Of a DNA stretch of 64,000 nucleotides, positions 20,856-32,560 are shown in pieces. The first letter of the stretch is position 1. Every line of letters begins with the position of its first letter. The notes below the pieces were generated by a model. It made no database searches and was not told the DNA's origin. It was given only the letters and a program-made list of their open reading frames with translations. Source of the stretch: Agrostemma githago (Eukaryota > Streptophyta > Magnoliopsida > Caryophyllales > Caryophyllaceae). The position numbers were made by a program, and so were the translations under genes. The stretch covers positions 43,233,811 through 43,297,810 of the forward strand of contig OY288239.1 in assembly GCA_958450325.1 (NCBI GenBank). Direction: 5' to 3'.

Positions 20856-23800
20856 TCAGTTCACGTAATCTATCCTACGAAGGTAATTATACTCCTCATC
20901 GGATAGATCTTCTTCCTCGTTTATCTTAATACGGCTCTTCATCTCTGAAATTAGTTGCTTCGTAATAACTTCTGGTCTAATTAGCACCTCATCGATCCTG
21001 GCTTTGTTGCGTTGCATCCATATACTGTAGTAAGCTGCAGCAAGAATACACGCGGACAATCTCCATTTAAAAGTATCTTCAGTATCATGTATGATTAGGT
21101 TCTTATTCAGTTGTAAACCCGTGTCATGCTCAAGTCGCATCAGCACTCTAGAGCTGTATATGCAGTCAAAAAACAGGTGCGAAACAGACTCACAATCAGC
21201 ATTACAGAGGCAGCAGTGGTCGTCATTACCGCAGCCAATTTTGAGCATTTTGTCTTTGGTATTGATCCCGTTTTGCATGATAATCCAAGTAATCAAGCCA
21301 TGCTTCGGCACATTCCAAGGATTCCAAACAAAATCTATCCAAGAGGTATAGGAGGCGAAGGGGTAAGCCAGTTATACGCGCTCCGAACCGAGTATCCCTT
21401 GTCATCCAGGCTCCATTTGTCGTTGATGAACCTGTGTCGTATCTTTTCTTTTATCTTGCAAACTGCCCTCCAGGTCCAGGGGGCATCCTTGGGAGGAGAA
21501 TATTCATGCCATTCAGCTGTTTTCAGATAAAGCGTAGAGACCCATTTAATCCAAAGGCTATCTCTCTTTTCATATATCCAATTAACAAGCTTCCCAATAG
21601 TCGCTATATTACAATCACCCGGTCTTTTAATGCCTAGGCCACCTTCTTGTCTTGGCCGAGTAACAGTGTCCCACGCCACAAGAGGTACTTTCCTATATTC
21701 TGCACTTCCATCCCAAAGATAATTCCGACATATCGCTTCAATCCTCTTGATAATGTGTTTCGGAAGGAGGAAAATACTAGCCCAATAGCAATGAAGAGTA
21801 TTTAGGACCGAATTAATCAACTTGACACGGCCTGCATAGGATAATTTTCTGGCTCCTATACTTCTGATTCGAGCAATAATTCTTTCAGTGAGGGTACTAC
21901 ATTCTTGTCGACTCAATTTGCCAGATTGTACCGGGACACCCAAGTATCGAAATGGCAGCGATCCTTCTTTTATACGACTAACCTGAAAAATGTCAGCTTT
22001 ATCTATCTCCTTCATGCCACAATAGAAAACCTCCGATTTGTCTTTGTTCATACAAAGACCAGAAGCTTGAGAGAATGTCGAAACTGCACGTAATAGGAGA
22101 ATAATAGAGAGGACATCCCCCTTGCAGAACATTAGAAGATCATCCGCAAATACAAGATGAATGAGTCGAAGTGCCTTACATTGAGGATGATAGCTAAAAG
22201 GCCAGTTGGTAGTAGCATACTCAAGAGTTCTAGTAAGGTATTTCATGCATAAGGTGAAGAGTAAAGGCGATATGGGATCTCCTTGTCGTAGACCTCTCTT
22301 GCCTTTAAAAAAACCAAACGACCTTCCATTCAGCACAATAGAGTATGTAGTAGTAGTCATACATTGCATAATCCAGGATATAAATCTTGGGGGGGAGGGG
22401 GGGGAGTTCAGTTTTGTCAAAAGATCCTCCACAAAATCCTACTCGATCGTATCATAGGCCTTTTGCAGGTCCAGTTTAAACATACATCTAGGTGAGGCAT
22501 TTTTCCTAGAGTACATTCGAACAAGGTCCTGGCAAATTAGGGCATTTTCTATAATCGACCGATTCTTAATAAAAGCTCCCTGGTTACCTTGTACAATATG
22601 CGGCAAAACAACTGCCAATCTGTTACACAACAGTTTAGATATTACCTTGTAAATCATGTTGAAGCACGCAATCGATCTGAATTGAGTAACCAATTCAGGA
22701 CGGTCACATTTAGGAATAAGGGTAATATTTGTTGTGTTGATCTGTTTGAGCATTTTCCCATGTTCAAAGAAGTGCATAATAGCTTTGCTCACATCATTAC
22801 CAACAATCACCCAAGCGTCCTTATAAAAGGAGCTTGAGAATCCATCAGGACCCGGGGCTTTTTCTCCTGGTACCTCCCTAACTGCTTTCTCAATTTCGTC
22901 AGTTGTGATAGGCGAGAGGAGAATACTATGGTGGGAGTTAGAGCAAATCGGACCACTAGCAATTATGGAGGCTCGAACAGGTTGAACAGCCTGTTTTTCA
23001 CCCAGAAGCCCTTGATAGTACTCAAGGAATGCTGTTTGAATGGTACTACTGTCCGTGCACAGCATCCCATGTATATTCTTAATCTGGGTAACCTTGTTTC
23101 GTGTCGCTCTCTGTCTGATCATCTGGTGAAAGAGTCGAGTATTCGAATAAATAGATGTCTCTAGCTTTAATGCACACCTGCAAATCCTGAGATATTCTCC
23201 TCTCTTCACTTATTAAAGCAGCAGTAGGATTTGAATTAGCAATGCGTTGCTGCACTTTCTGCAAATCCGTTAACAGACCCTCAGTTTTGATCTCAATATC
23301 AGCAAAATGAGCCTTATTAAGCTTTCGAAATTCCACTTTTAGAGCTTTTAGTTTCTTCACAACGCAGAACATAGGCGTCCCCTAAACACTAATGCCCCAA
23401 CCCGCTTGAACGGTCTCTCTAAAATTTGGAGCCATACTCCACATATGAAAGTATTTGAAGCTATTTGACCTCTTCTCTTCAATGCCCCTTTTGCTCACCG
23501 TACAAGGATTGTGATCAAATAGCCTCTCCGGATGAAAGTGAGCTTGAAAATCAGAAAAAAAATAATATCCATCCAATCTGAGTTAATTAAGAATCTATCG
23601 AGTCTACTGTATTTCCTCACATCAACATCTTGTTTATTTGTCCACGTGAACCATGCTCCAGTTGCCTTTATGTCCCTTAAGTCACAATGGGTCAGGCAGT
23701 CTATAAGTTCATCCATGTCCGATTGTTTAGATTGACCTCCCAAACGCTCATCCGGAGATATCACAGTATTAAAATCACCCCCAACAGCCCAAGGACCGTG

Positions 23801-24039
23801 TGTGACCAAAGCGATCTCTCCTAATCTTCTCCATAAGGGCCTTATATCCGCCCCATCATTGAATGCATACACCACCGTATAATGAAAAGACATACCAGAC
23901 TCAATATGCTTCACACTACAATGTACAAACTGGGAGTCATACTCTAAAGGAATAACATCATAATGAGTCGGTTTCCATATCACCCACACTCGCCCTCCAG
24001 GGTGAACATGGGTATTAGTGGTTACACACCACCCATCTA
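20856..24039 (-). pseudogene. LINE-1a ORF2: endonuclease end, RT, zf-RVT
   Basis: From right to left: endonuclease part with HPGGRVWVIW and WAVGGDFNTV (24039 to about 23530); a linker in shifted frames; RT with EKAPGPDGFS, NTTNITLIPKC, NQGAFIKNRSI, the catalytic HLVFADDLLMF, GLRQGDPISPLLF and PFRYLGVP; then a zf-RVT domain with CCLCNADCESVSHLFFDC (about 21311-21130) and a short C-terminal tail. A TAG at 22439-22441 replaces a Trp codon inside RT. Frameshifts lie near 23560, 23170 and 21365, and a further stop precedes 23372. The FADD active site is intact but the chain is broken in at least five places. Confidence 0.9.
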
Positions 24040-25188
24040 TTTTTTTTTGGTGAAGGTAAATATATATTAATGGTGTAACCAAATATCAAGGGAACAGTCC
24101 CTTACAAGTACAAGTTATCTAACCAGAGCCCATCCTGGCCTTATGGTGGATAGCTCCCTTACAACAGTTATCGATCCTAAATTTCATATCTTGTTGAATA
24201 CATTTCAGAATATGAGAAGGCGTAAGAATACTACTTTCCATTCTAGCTCTATTTCTTTGTATCCATATGTGATAAATCAATGCATTGATAAGTCCATTTA
24301 GGATCCCTCTCCTTAGCTTGGATCCTCTTCTCGCCAATCTCCACGTATTGATGTCAGTCTTAGGCAAATCAATACCAATCCAATTACTAACAAGGTGCAA
24401 GAGAAGGGTACTATACGAACAGGAGAAAAAAAGATGGGCAACATCTTCCTCACCTGTACCACAAATGCAGCAGGTCGTATCATTAGTGATTCCAAAATTA
24501 TACAGATTCTTCTTTGTTCTAAATGCATCGTGCTGAAACATCCAATTAATAAACTTGTGCTTCGGGATAGTCCAATCATTCCAAATCAGGTGACTCCAAT
24601 TGACACTGGTGTTGTTCCCCCGAATCCAATCATAGCCAGAGCTAATGTTGTACTGCTGATCAGGGGAGACACGCCAGACCTGTGCTTCATAAGCGGGGCG
24701 GAAAGCATCATGTACCCTGCAAATTTTCTTCCACGTCCAAGAGCTGTCGGGGGGCGGGACATACTCCAGCCAATCAGCGTCCTTGATGTAAATATGGTTA
24801 ACCCATTGTACCCATAGCGAGTCAGCCTTCGAGTAAATCCACCATGCTAATTTTCCGATTGCTGCCTTATTCCAGATCTTGTCGTTTTTAATTCCAAGTC
24901 CACCTTTTTTAATTGGTCTGCAAATCTTATCCCAGGCTACCGGAGGAACTCTTTTGTATTCAGTTCCCCCTTCTCAAAGGAAATTCCTGCAATGCCCTTC
25001 GATATTATGAATTACAGCGGTTGGAAGGATAAAAATAGTGGCCCAATAATTATGTAACGTTTTCAAGACCGACTTGATTAGTACCAGTCTACGCGCATAA
25101 GACAATTTTCTGGTGCCCAGAGATCTGATTCTGTTCATAATTCTGTCTATCAGTGGTCCGCAGTCCTTGGTATTAAGTTTTGTAGGTT
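24040..25188 (-). mobile_element. Nested 5'-truncated LINE (LINE-1b)
   Basis: A second LINE inserted into the LINE-1a endonuclease reading frame. It ends in a 9-base poly(A) tract (T run 24040-24048) and is truncated on the 5' side inside the RT thumb-like region. Removing it restores an uninterrupted endonuclease frame across the junction, which fixes the insertion point at about 25188/24040. The duplication could not be separated from the A-rich target. Confidence 0.85.
24119..25188 (-). pseudogene. LINE-1b RT C-terminus and zf-RVT
   Basis: Contains CGPLIDRIMNRIRSLGTRKL and LKTLHNYWATIFILP (RT C-terminal part, about 25188-24974). A region in mixed frames follows with WLEYVPPPDSSWTWKKI, then zf-RVT with CCICGTGEEDVAHLFFSC (near 24480-24430), ending at a stop at 24119. 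Similar to, but clearly different from, the host LINE. Truncation alone makes it inactive. Confidence 0.85.
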
Positions 25189-25351
25189 TTGTTATTAGCA
25201 ATCCTATTCACGACCATATTATTATTAGCAATCTTTATTTTGGTTTCAACTAGTCCAAACAGACCCACATCATTATTATTTAAGAAAAACTTAACATCTC
25301 ACTGCTTATTTACACTATTGAGACCTCTAACATTCCAAAATCTGAACTTCA
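25189..25351 (-). pseudogene. LINE-1a ORF2 start (endonuclease N-terminus)
   Basis: The ATG at 25351 opens MKFRFWNVRGLNSVNKQ, the usual start of a plant L1 endonuclease. A TGA follows directly, then the frame continues with VGLFGLVETKIK, which carries the conserved catalytic Glu. It overlaps the last codons of ORF1 in another frame and is cut by LINE-1b at about 25188. Confidence 0.83.
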
Positions 25352-26703
25352 TTGGATAAGTTAGTATTAGAGGTGACAATATCTAGAATATTCTGAACTT
25401 CACTCACCTTTTCAGGCTCTCCTCGTATAGGATTTTCAGGACTATTGATCACAGTTGCTGCATAGGTTCTGTTGCCAGCCCCTTCTCCTGAAGTACTTGC
25501 ATTAGTAGCCATTGCAGCTTGTTTATGACCCGCAGCCCCCGTTCCCACAAACTTTGGTTTCCATACTTTCAGTTGAGTGTTAGACGCTCCTGTTTTTCCT
25601 TTTCTGCAGGTAGCTGCTTCATGTCCTAAAGACTTGCATTTAGAACAAAGGATATGCTTCCACTCATATTCGATCTTAACAGTCTCAGTTTCACCCTTGG
25701 GATTTTTAAACTTAATATTGTCAGTAAAGTTTTGTCCCACTTTGACTTCAACTAGGGCTCTAGCAAACCCTAGCCTCGTCTTATCAGCGGTAGCAGCATC
25801 CAACTGGATGAATTTACCAGCCAAACCTGCTAGATTTGGTAGGCTATTACCTCAGTACTTCAAGGGAAGTTCATATAATCGAACCCACGTTGGAACATTC
25901 TTAACATCAGTTTCCTGTAGGTCTACATCAGGCGTCCAAGGCTTGACAATCATCGATTTATTGTCAAACATATGGAACCCCGCCTGTAGAACAATAGCTT
26001 TAGCCTCCTCCTTCTTGAACCGCACCAAAAACATCCCATTCGGGAGAAAAGAAATTTTATCAATTCCATACTTGCCCAAGATTCGCTGGACAAAGCCTTT
26101 AACGACTTCCCAAGGAGGGTTCGCCCCTAAGATGTAGCAGAATACTGCAGTCGACCAATAATCCTCCTCCTCCTTAGTATCCTCATCTGATAATTGCAAG
26201 AGGTCATTATCTTCTACAATTGAATTAACCTTATCAGCAGGATTGCTTTTTTGTTTATGACTTCTTTGAGTAATCCATAAACCATTTGCAGAATCGTGTT
26301 CTCTGTCTTCATCGTCATCAAAATTTAGCCCAGGGATGCCCTGAATTTCGTGCATAGGCTTTGATCGTCCCATAATATCCACATCAGGCCCCTTCCTTTC
26401 CTTTGAATTATTGTTAACTACAATAATTTTTGAGTTCATTTTCTCCTTTGAATTGCTGCCATCGTTGCCCGACTTCTTGTTCTTAGTTTTTAAGGCGGAA
26501 TTGCGAGCCACTTTCGCTGCAGAAAGCCCTCGAAACGCCGCAATTCGTCTCGAAACGCCGTGGGATCGAGTTTTTGTCACAACATTGGTAAAGGGAGAAT
26601 GCCACCTTTCGGTTTCTTCACCCAACCCACCTAAAAACCCGCTTTCGCGGCGAAGAAGGGTAAGTCTCAAATTTATGATAATTTCTACCCCGAGTTTCCC
26701 CAT
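25327..26703 (-). pseudogene. LINE-1a ORF1 (DUF4283/zinc-knuckle protein)
   Basis: ORF1 protein of plant L1 elements, thought to bind RNA. The first 283 codons (26703-25852) hold an acidic/basic N-terminal region and a DUF4283-like domain with AVFCYILGANPPWEVVKG, GMFLVRFKKEEA and VPTWVRLYELPLKY. A TGA at the next codon (25852-25854) stops it where a Trp would be expected. The same frame continues with AGKFIQLDAAT, KTRLGFARALVEV and a knuckle CSKCKSLGHEAATC, ending at 25327. One nonsense mutation is the only clear break. Confidence 0.85.
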
Positions 26704-26728
26704 ATTGATAGAAACGAGTCAAGGTCGG

Positions 26729-27964
26729 TCTAGTTGGCTGGACTAAAACAACAATGACACAACAACCATAAACAAGATAAACCAACAAGCAAGCAACCCA
26801 CCAACATCCCTTAATTCAAATAATCCATGTCCTCATCCCTAAACCCCAAACAAGAAATCTACTCACTAATCATGGTGGAAGACAACATATCATCAATAAA
26901 GGAGAAATTAACTAAGCCATGCATAATAACTAGATCTAGAGAAATTAAGGAAGCTATGATCTAACAAGATGATAATCTAGAACAATCATAAATAAAATCT
27001 AGAGATTAGGGAGTGGAAGAGAAATGTACCAACTTTGAAGATCTAAAATAAATAAGAAGATTTCATAAATAAAGATTGAATCTTTGATGAAGAGAATGAA
27101 GAACTTGTCACTAATCCTTCAATAATCCCCACAAATCTTCAAATAAAACTTGGAACTATCTTCTACAAACTTGAGATCTAGAGAATTGTTGTTGAGAAAC
27201 TAAGAAGATCTACTATTAAAACTATGTAAACTACTAGAATTATGGAGGATTTCTACTAAGATTACTATAGAGTATTACTAATGGATGTTTTTCACTTCTT
27301 CCCTCCTTAGCTTAATGGAGAGGTAATAGGCAACTAACTAGGGTAGTAATATATATAGTAACGCCTTAATGGGTTTGGTAACCTAAAGCCCAAATCCAAA
27401 TTTTTGCTCCATTAGTGAGACAATCACCCTTTAATCTTCTCATGAGGTGGAACTTCGCCTTGTCGTGCACGAACCAACACTGTCGGGTGAAATTTCGCCC
27501 GGTGGTTTCACCCGGTGGACTTTTTCCAGTTTCGCGATTTCTGGACATCTTCACCATCGGGCGATATTTCACCCGGTGGACGAAATTTTGCCTGGTCATT
27601 TTCGCCCGGTGGAGAAGCTCGGAAAATCTTTAGGGAGGCACATTTACCGTCGGGTGAAATTTCACCCGGTCATATTTCGGGCATCTTTTTATTGTCTCAT
27701 TCTTCGTCGATTGATTGGATGGCTTGAAATTTAAGTTGTGTGCTTTACTCTTTGGACGGTGTTCCCTTCTCTTGTGCTCGTGGAAGCTCGATCGTGATTT
27801 CGGTGCCAAATCCTATCAAAATTGATAGAAAAACTACCAAAAACACGTAAAACACACAAGAGGGACACTAATGCGATAAGTACTCAAAATGTGGCGATAA
27901 TCGCACTCTAAACTCACAAAACAAAAACGGGTCTAAATGGGAGGAAAAACGGTCTAAAACAACA
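26729..27964 (-). repeat. Athila-like 3' LTR, right part
   Basis: Ends ...AACAACA at 27964, two to three bases before a polypurine tract (minus strand TAGTGTGGGGG), as expected of a 3' LTR on the minus strand. The segment 27022-27958 recurs at 42024-42978. The left part of the LTR is probably beyond the LINE, near 20121-20738. No TATA or terminus on the other side was fixed. Confidence 0.6.
27481..27680. repeat. Palindromic minisatellite, copy 1
   Basis: Repeated variants of CGGGTGAAATTTCACCCG, a perfect 18-base palindrome (one perfect copy at 27651-27668), with GGTGG linkers. The matching tract at 42487-42690 has four perfect palindromes. Confidence 0.88.
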
Positions 27965-27966
27965 AT

Positions 27967-27979
27967 TCCCCCACACTAA
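27967..27979 (-). other. Polypurine tract, Athila-like element
   Basis: The minus strand reads TTTAGTGTGGGGGA directly before the LTR start; primes plus-strand DNA synthesis in LTR elements. Confidence 0.6.
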
Positions 27980-29450
27980 ACCGTTGCTCGTCCTCAAGCA
28001 AAGACCCAAAATGAAATTACAACTACTACTACTAGCTAGACTATGCTAAGCCGATACGAGGCAATTAACGGGCCTGCTCCGTCCCTTCAACTCACATCGA
28101 AATACCCATGAGGTAGAGTACTTTCATGCAAGGCAAGTTGGGGCTTGCTCAAAATGGTGGATGCAACTAAACACACAAAAACACATAACACGAAAGAATA
28201 GACGCATCCAAAGCAAAAATAAAACACCGAATCCCTCATCGAGACGGCGGGGAAGACACAGATTACTCACCTAAAACAACAATAAACTTCCAAGATAAAT
28301 CACCCACGTAAACAGGACCAAAGCCTAATACTATGACAATTAAGCAATAAAGATGTTGATAACTTAGTCAGGTCCTCCTAATCTTCTAAAGGGGTACGAC
28401 GGGGCGTAAAACGGAGTGGAAAAAGTGAGCCATGGATTCGTTCGACACTGTAGGTTAGTCCCGCTCTCTTTGGCTAATCCAAGAGGGTCGTTCCAAACTC
28501 GAATTTCCTAAATTAGCCCAAATAGAAAAGGTGGAGTGTTTACAATTATTGGGGTGGATCGATTAATCACCGATATCTTCCTACCTCGGGACTCGGTCCT
28601 CTAGTAGGCACTTCACGGCGACGAATCAATCAAAGGGCTTTTTTTTAAGGAGACGTTTTTCGATGATATGATTTTCATTTGAAGCTCCTTTTCTCTCCTT
28701 TGTTTTTCATATTTTTGTGCCCTTTTTTCTTGCTTTGGTTTGCCCTTTTTTGGCTTTTTGATGTGGTTTGAAACCAAGCTTGGAGGTTATTTTTGTGTAA
28801 ACTTATTGTGGTGAAGTACAGGTGGAGGAAAATAGGTAATCGAGAATGCGCGCCATTACCGGATAACCCACGAAGAGATGGGAGAAATTTGGACTAAAGG
28901 TGCAATGGTCAGTCGAGCAAGGTCCCCTAGAAAACGGGATGCGGAAACCAAGGCCTAACTCCTCCATGGGTGGTCAAGGTGGTCAAATGCAAACCCCAAA
29001 GTAAACCTCTAGTAGAAAAGGTGGACTCAAGCTAAAGGATCAACAAATTCATTGATTAAGAGTCATTCTACTAGATTAAGGTCCAAAATCTACAATGGGT
29101 TATCTACAATGGAATGTAAACTCTTGTAAAAGGTTTGTAATCGGGTTTTCGAAAATTTTAGTCCTAGACACACTATACAAAACAAAAGAAACACAAGAAA
29201 AAGGAAAAGGCAAAAATAAAAGAAAACACAAGTAAAGTCATGTACTCCATACTCCATCAACATTAAAGCACACAATCAACCACAACACCCAAATGCTCAA
29301 CTTCGAGAGCCTAACACCTTTGGGTGTTGAGCATTTGGGTGTTGAGAAAATGACTAAAATTTGGATTTTTCAAAAGGGTCAGTGGCGTAATCACATCGCC
29401 AAAAGACCGGAAGCAAAACCAAGGTCGCTTCGGCCACAACAATCGGTGGG
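27980..29450 (-). other. Non-coding internal region, Athila-like element
   Basis: No conserved protein in any frame. It contains GCTTGAGGACGAGCAACGG (minus strand), a phrase common near the 3' end of Athila-like elements, and long T-rich stretches near 28640-28760. A strong hairpin lies at 29283-29344. Confidence 0.55.
29283..29344. repeat. Perfect 19-bp inverted repeat (hairpin)
   Basis: CAACACCCAAATGCTCAAC (29283-29301) and its exact complement (29326-29344) flank a 24-base loop. Confidence 0.92.
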
Positions 29451-29455
29451 ACAGT

Positions 29456-32446
29456 TGTAACACCCCTAATTTTTATAAATTTAATTTGTATTCATGTTTT
29501 TATTTTGTTTGCGATTTAACTCGTAATCCATTTTAATTCTTCTAAGATTAATTTTTAATTCATCTTGAATTCCTAAAATCTTTATTTTAGCTCGAATTTC
29601 TATTTCCAACTCGAAACTCGTTAAAACGTTTTATTATTTCTTCGAGAAATTATTTTATTAAACTTTCACTGAAAAAGTATCATTTTGCTTTCGATAAATC
29701 AATTTAATTCATTTTCGTTGAAAACTATTTATTCGTCGAGAAACTCAATTTCCTTACAAACAATTATTTAAACTCGAGATTGACCCATTTGGTTTTTCGA
29801 GTCAACTAATTATTTTTATCAACTTCGAACCTGTCCCAAATATTTAATGTGACGACAAAATAATATTTTAGCCCATCTCGAAGTTTGGGTCTAATTCTTT
29901 TCTTATGCGATTTTAACCCAATTTATTTGTAAGCCAGTTATTTATTTTTACTAATGATTTCGATCAAATCATAAATTATTTTCCAACCCAAATCGAGTCC
30001 GTTACCTCGTCATACTAGATGAGTCACTAAAATATATTTTATTAATTTAAGCACCTGTTTTTATTTATCCTAATTCTTCTCAACTGCCTCTATCTCTAGC
30101 GGTTGTTATTGTTACATTATCACTTATATTATTTTATGATCTACACTACTTAGCTAACCTCCTATTCCTATCCTATTCCTACTCTCCTACTCCTACTCCA
30201 ATTTTTGCTTCGTAAGATTAGCTTAGAAGTGAGTTTGTATGCAAACTCTCAACTTCCCATCTTATTTGTTTGCTTGTGCTTCATAAAGGAAGCATATGAA
30301 CGTTCTTCTTCATCTTTTTTTTTTCCAACCGTGTACCATCTCTAATCTACCTCACAAAATCATACTCCGTTCTTGCTCGTTCTTGCTCTTAATTCATCAT
30401 CTTCCGTTCTAAACTCAGGGTAATTTAATTACTCTTAATCCGCGTCATTCTTAGTTTTTTTTAGAGTAACTTTTATATGGTCGTAACACCATATATGTAT
30501 ACCGTTTTGTAGGCTATTTGGAGGATCCCGAGGCGGACGAGTATATTTTCGATTCAAATCTTGAAGATTAACAAGGTAACACATGATGGCATGACTCGGT
30601 ATTGCATGATATATATGTTGTAGTTGCTTGTAGTATCGTTTTAAATCGAATTCTTATACTAGTAAACGTGTTTGAACTATACTATGATAATATAATATGT
30701 TTCGAAGCTTCTAAAATTATTATAAGGCCGAGACTAAAACGTATAAATAAGAATTAATTTCTTAATTTTCTTATTTTTAATACTACGAATTATCAAATTG
30801 AAAGTTTTATTGTTTTTAGTAAAGTTACAACATGTTTTCGAATCTGTTACTACTTTTGTACAATTTTAACTCCTGTTTACAGATCTTATTTTCAAAACGT
30901 TTGAAAAAAGAATACTGTTTATTTTAAGTCTACTATACTTCTGTTAAATTTCGTAAATTAATTCCAAGTAGTTTGGTCACAACAAATCGTTTATGAAACT
31001 GTGACGGATTAGTTCGCGAATCTGTCAGTTGTTGTAAAACCTAATTTAAAACCTATGATAAACTTTGAATTTAATTTTGATAAATTACGTACATTAACGT
31101 TAAAGAGTCTAGATAATTTTTCTAACTGGATTTATTTTAAAATAAAATTTTAAACGTATTTTATTAAGGAAATACTATCGGGTGTCGGATTCTGACAGTT
31201 TATCAAACTACGAATAAACAACCCCGTTAGGTTAGGAATTTCGATTTTCTTCAGAAACAAAAGTTGTAGTTAAGCCTTTAAAGGTTTCAACCTCACTAAT
31301 CTTATATCGTTTTGATTTTTAATGATTTATTTATGAATTTTATAGTAAGACAGTGCAAATCTGAAAAATCTGTGTAATTTATTACTTTTAATTACTTAAA
31401 CTCCAACCTTTTTAGAAATAATTATGATTTTTACTTTCCTTGACTTTTAATCATTAATTATATATTTATCTAATAATATAATGTTTATGTCTCAAGGCCT
31501 AATATTAAATATTTTATATAACTCATATGTTAAACGATTTCTAATTATAATAATACCTATTTTGGAAAGTTACTATTTGAAGAAAGTTTTTATCTTTGGA
31601 AAGTTACTATTTTGGGAATATTTAAGATATCTTCAGATAAAATATTTATTGGTTTGAATATGGAATAATGTTGGAAATGAGAATGTACAGTATATAAGTC
31701 TAGGATATGTTGGTTGTTACCATCAGCTATATGGTCTGTGTATTTGCGTCAGGGATACATTGATTGTCGAACTGGGTATCGTTTATGCTCAGGAGTCATG
31801 CGCATGTACTTAGGCTAGGACCTCGCTAAACGCAGTCCTATTATAGTTTGAGTTGTCTGGTGAGAGGGCTTAGGAGTCGCTTCGTGGGCACTGAGTTCCT
31901 TAACAAGTGAGGCTTAGGGGTCGCTTCGTGGGCACTAAGTTACACTTCGGTGTTGTTTTGACATATCTCTAGTAGTAAAAGCTGTACTGATCATCGGTTT
32001 TATATTCCATTATTCGTTTTGACGCCGTCAGGCTGCTGAATTGTTTTCTGGTTTTGAATCTATTTTGATATATATAATGTTTTGAGTTTAATCTATTTTC
32101 TTATATTATACTTCTATTGCTTATATATTATGTATTATGGCTGGGAGAACTGCCTGAGTTGCTCCCCCACTGAATTGTGGCTGTTATGTTTATAACATGA
32201 CAGGTATTCTGTGTTCCGGGGTTTGGTGTGAGCTAGCAAGTGGCATGGATCCTACTCTGCTTTAATTGTGTTTGTTTATGGATTGTTAACCCATTTTAAG
32301 GATTTTTATTTTTAGCCCTATTGTAAAAAGTGGCCTTTGTATTGACTGACCGTTCTTTTTGTAATATATAGAACATCAGTGTGTATTAATCCCAAATCTA
32401 CAGTGTTTCCGCCACTGTATTGCGTTAGAATTTATAGGGGATTACA
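29456..32446. mobile_element. Solo long LTR, copy 2
   Basis: A 2991-bp sequence with TGTAACACCC and GGGGATTACA ends and 5-bp duplication acagt at 29451-29455 and 32447-32451. Same family as 15366-19023 but about 670 bp shorter. It sits inside the Athila-like internal region. No gag-pol content. The right end holds a TACAGTG...CACTGTA hairpin 28 bases before the terminus, shared with copy 1. Confidence 0.82.
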
Positions 32447-32560
32447 ACAGTGGGAGTACTTGCAAGTTTGGTTAGAGTTAGAACAATCACAATGATTATA
32501 ATAATAAAGGGACAAGGAACAAGGAACGAAATTAATCCAAAGACATGCAATTATAGATGA
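32447..32560. other. Short non-coding stretch
   Basis: Joins the solo LTR to the gag remnant; no gene was seen. Confidence 0.5.

Larger units (their letters stand above)
20739..26720 (-). mobile_element. L1-type LINE (LINE-1a) carrying a nested LINE
   Basis: A minus-strand non-LTR retrotransposon: ORF1 near 26703-25327, endonuclease, RT and zf-RVT regions leftward, then a 9-base poly(A) at 20739-20747. The possible target duplication aaggtcgg occurs at 20725-20732 and 26721-26728; it is only 8 bases before mismatches, so the ends are approximate. The ORF1 ATG lies close to the right end, suggesting near full length. LINE-1b (24040-25188) sits inside the endonuclease region. Several stops and frameshifts make it inactive. 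Confidence 0.88.

Noticed and set aside
23382..24082. Two separate host genes
   Set aside because: Both are frames of one LINE endonuclease/linker region interrupted by frameshifts.
27447..27734. Repeat-protein ORFs over the palindromic tract
   Set aside because: The apparent amino acid repeat comes from the palindromic minisatellite; frames differ between the two copies and start codons are not shared.
29456..32446. Helitron, because of the hairpin near the right end
   Set aside because: The end is GGGGATTACA with TG...CA symmetry and a 5-bp duplication, which fits an LTR; there is no CTRR end.
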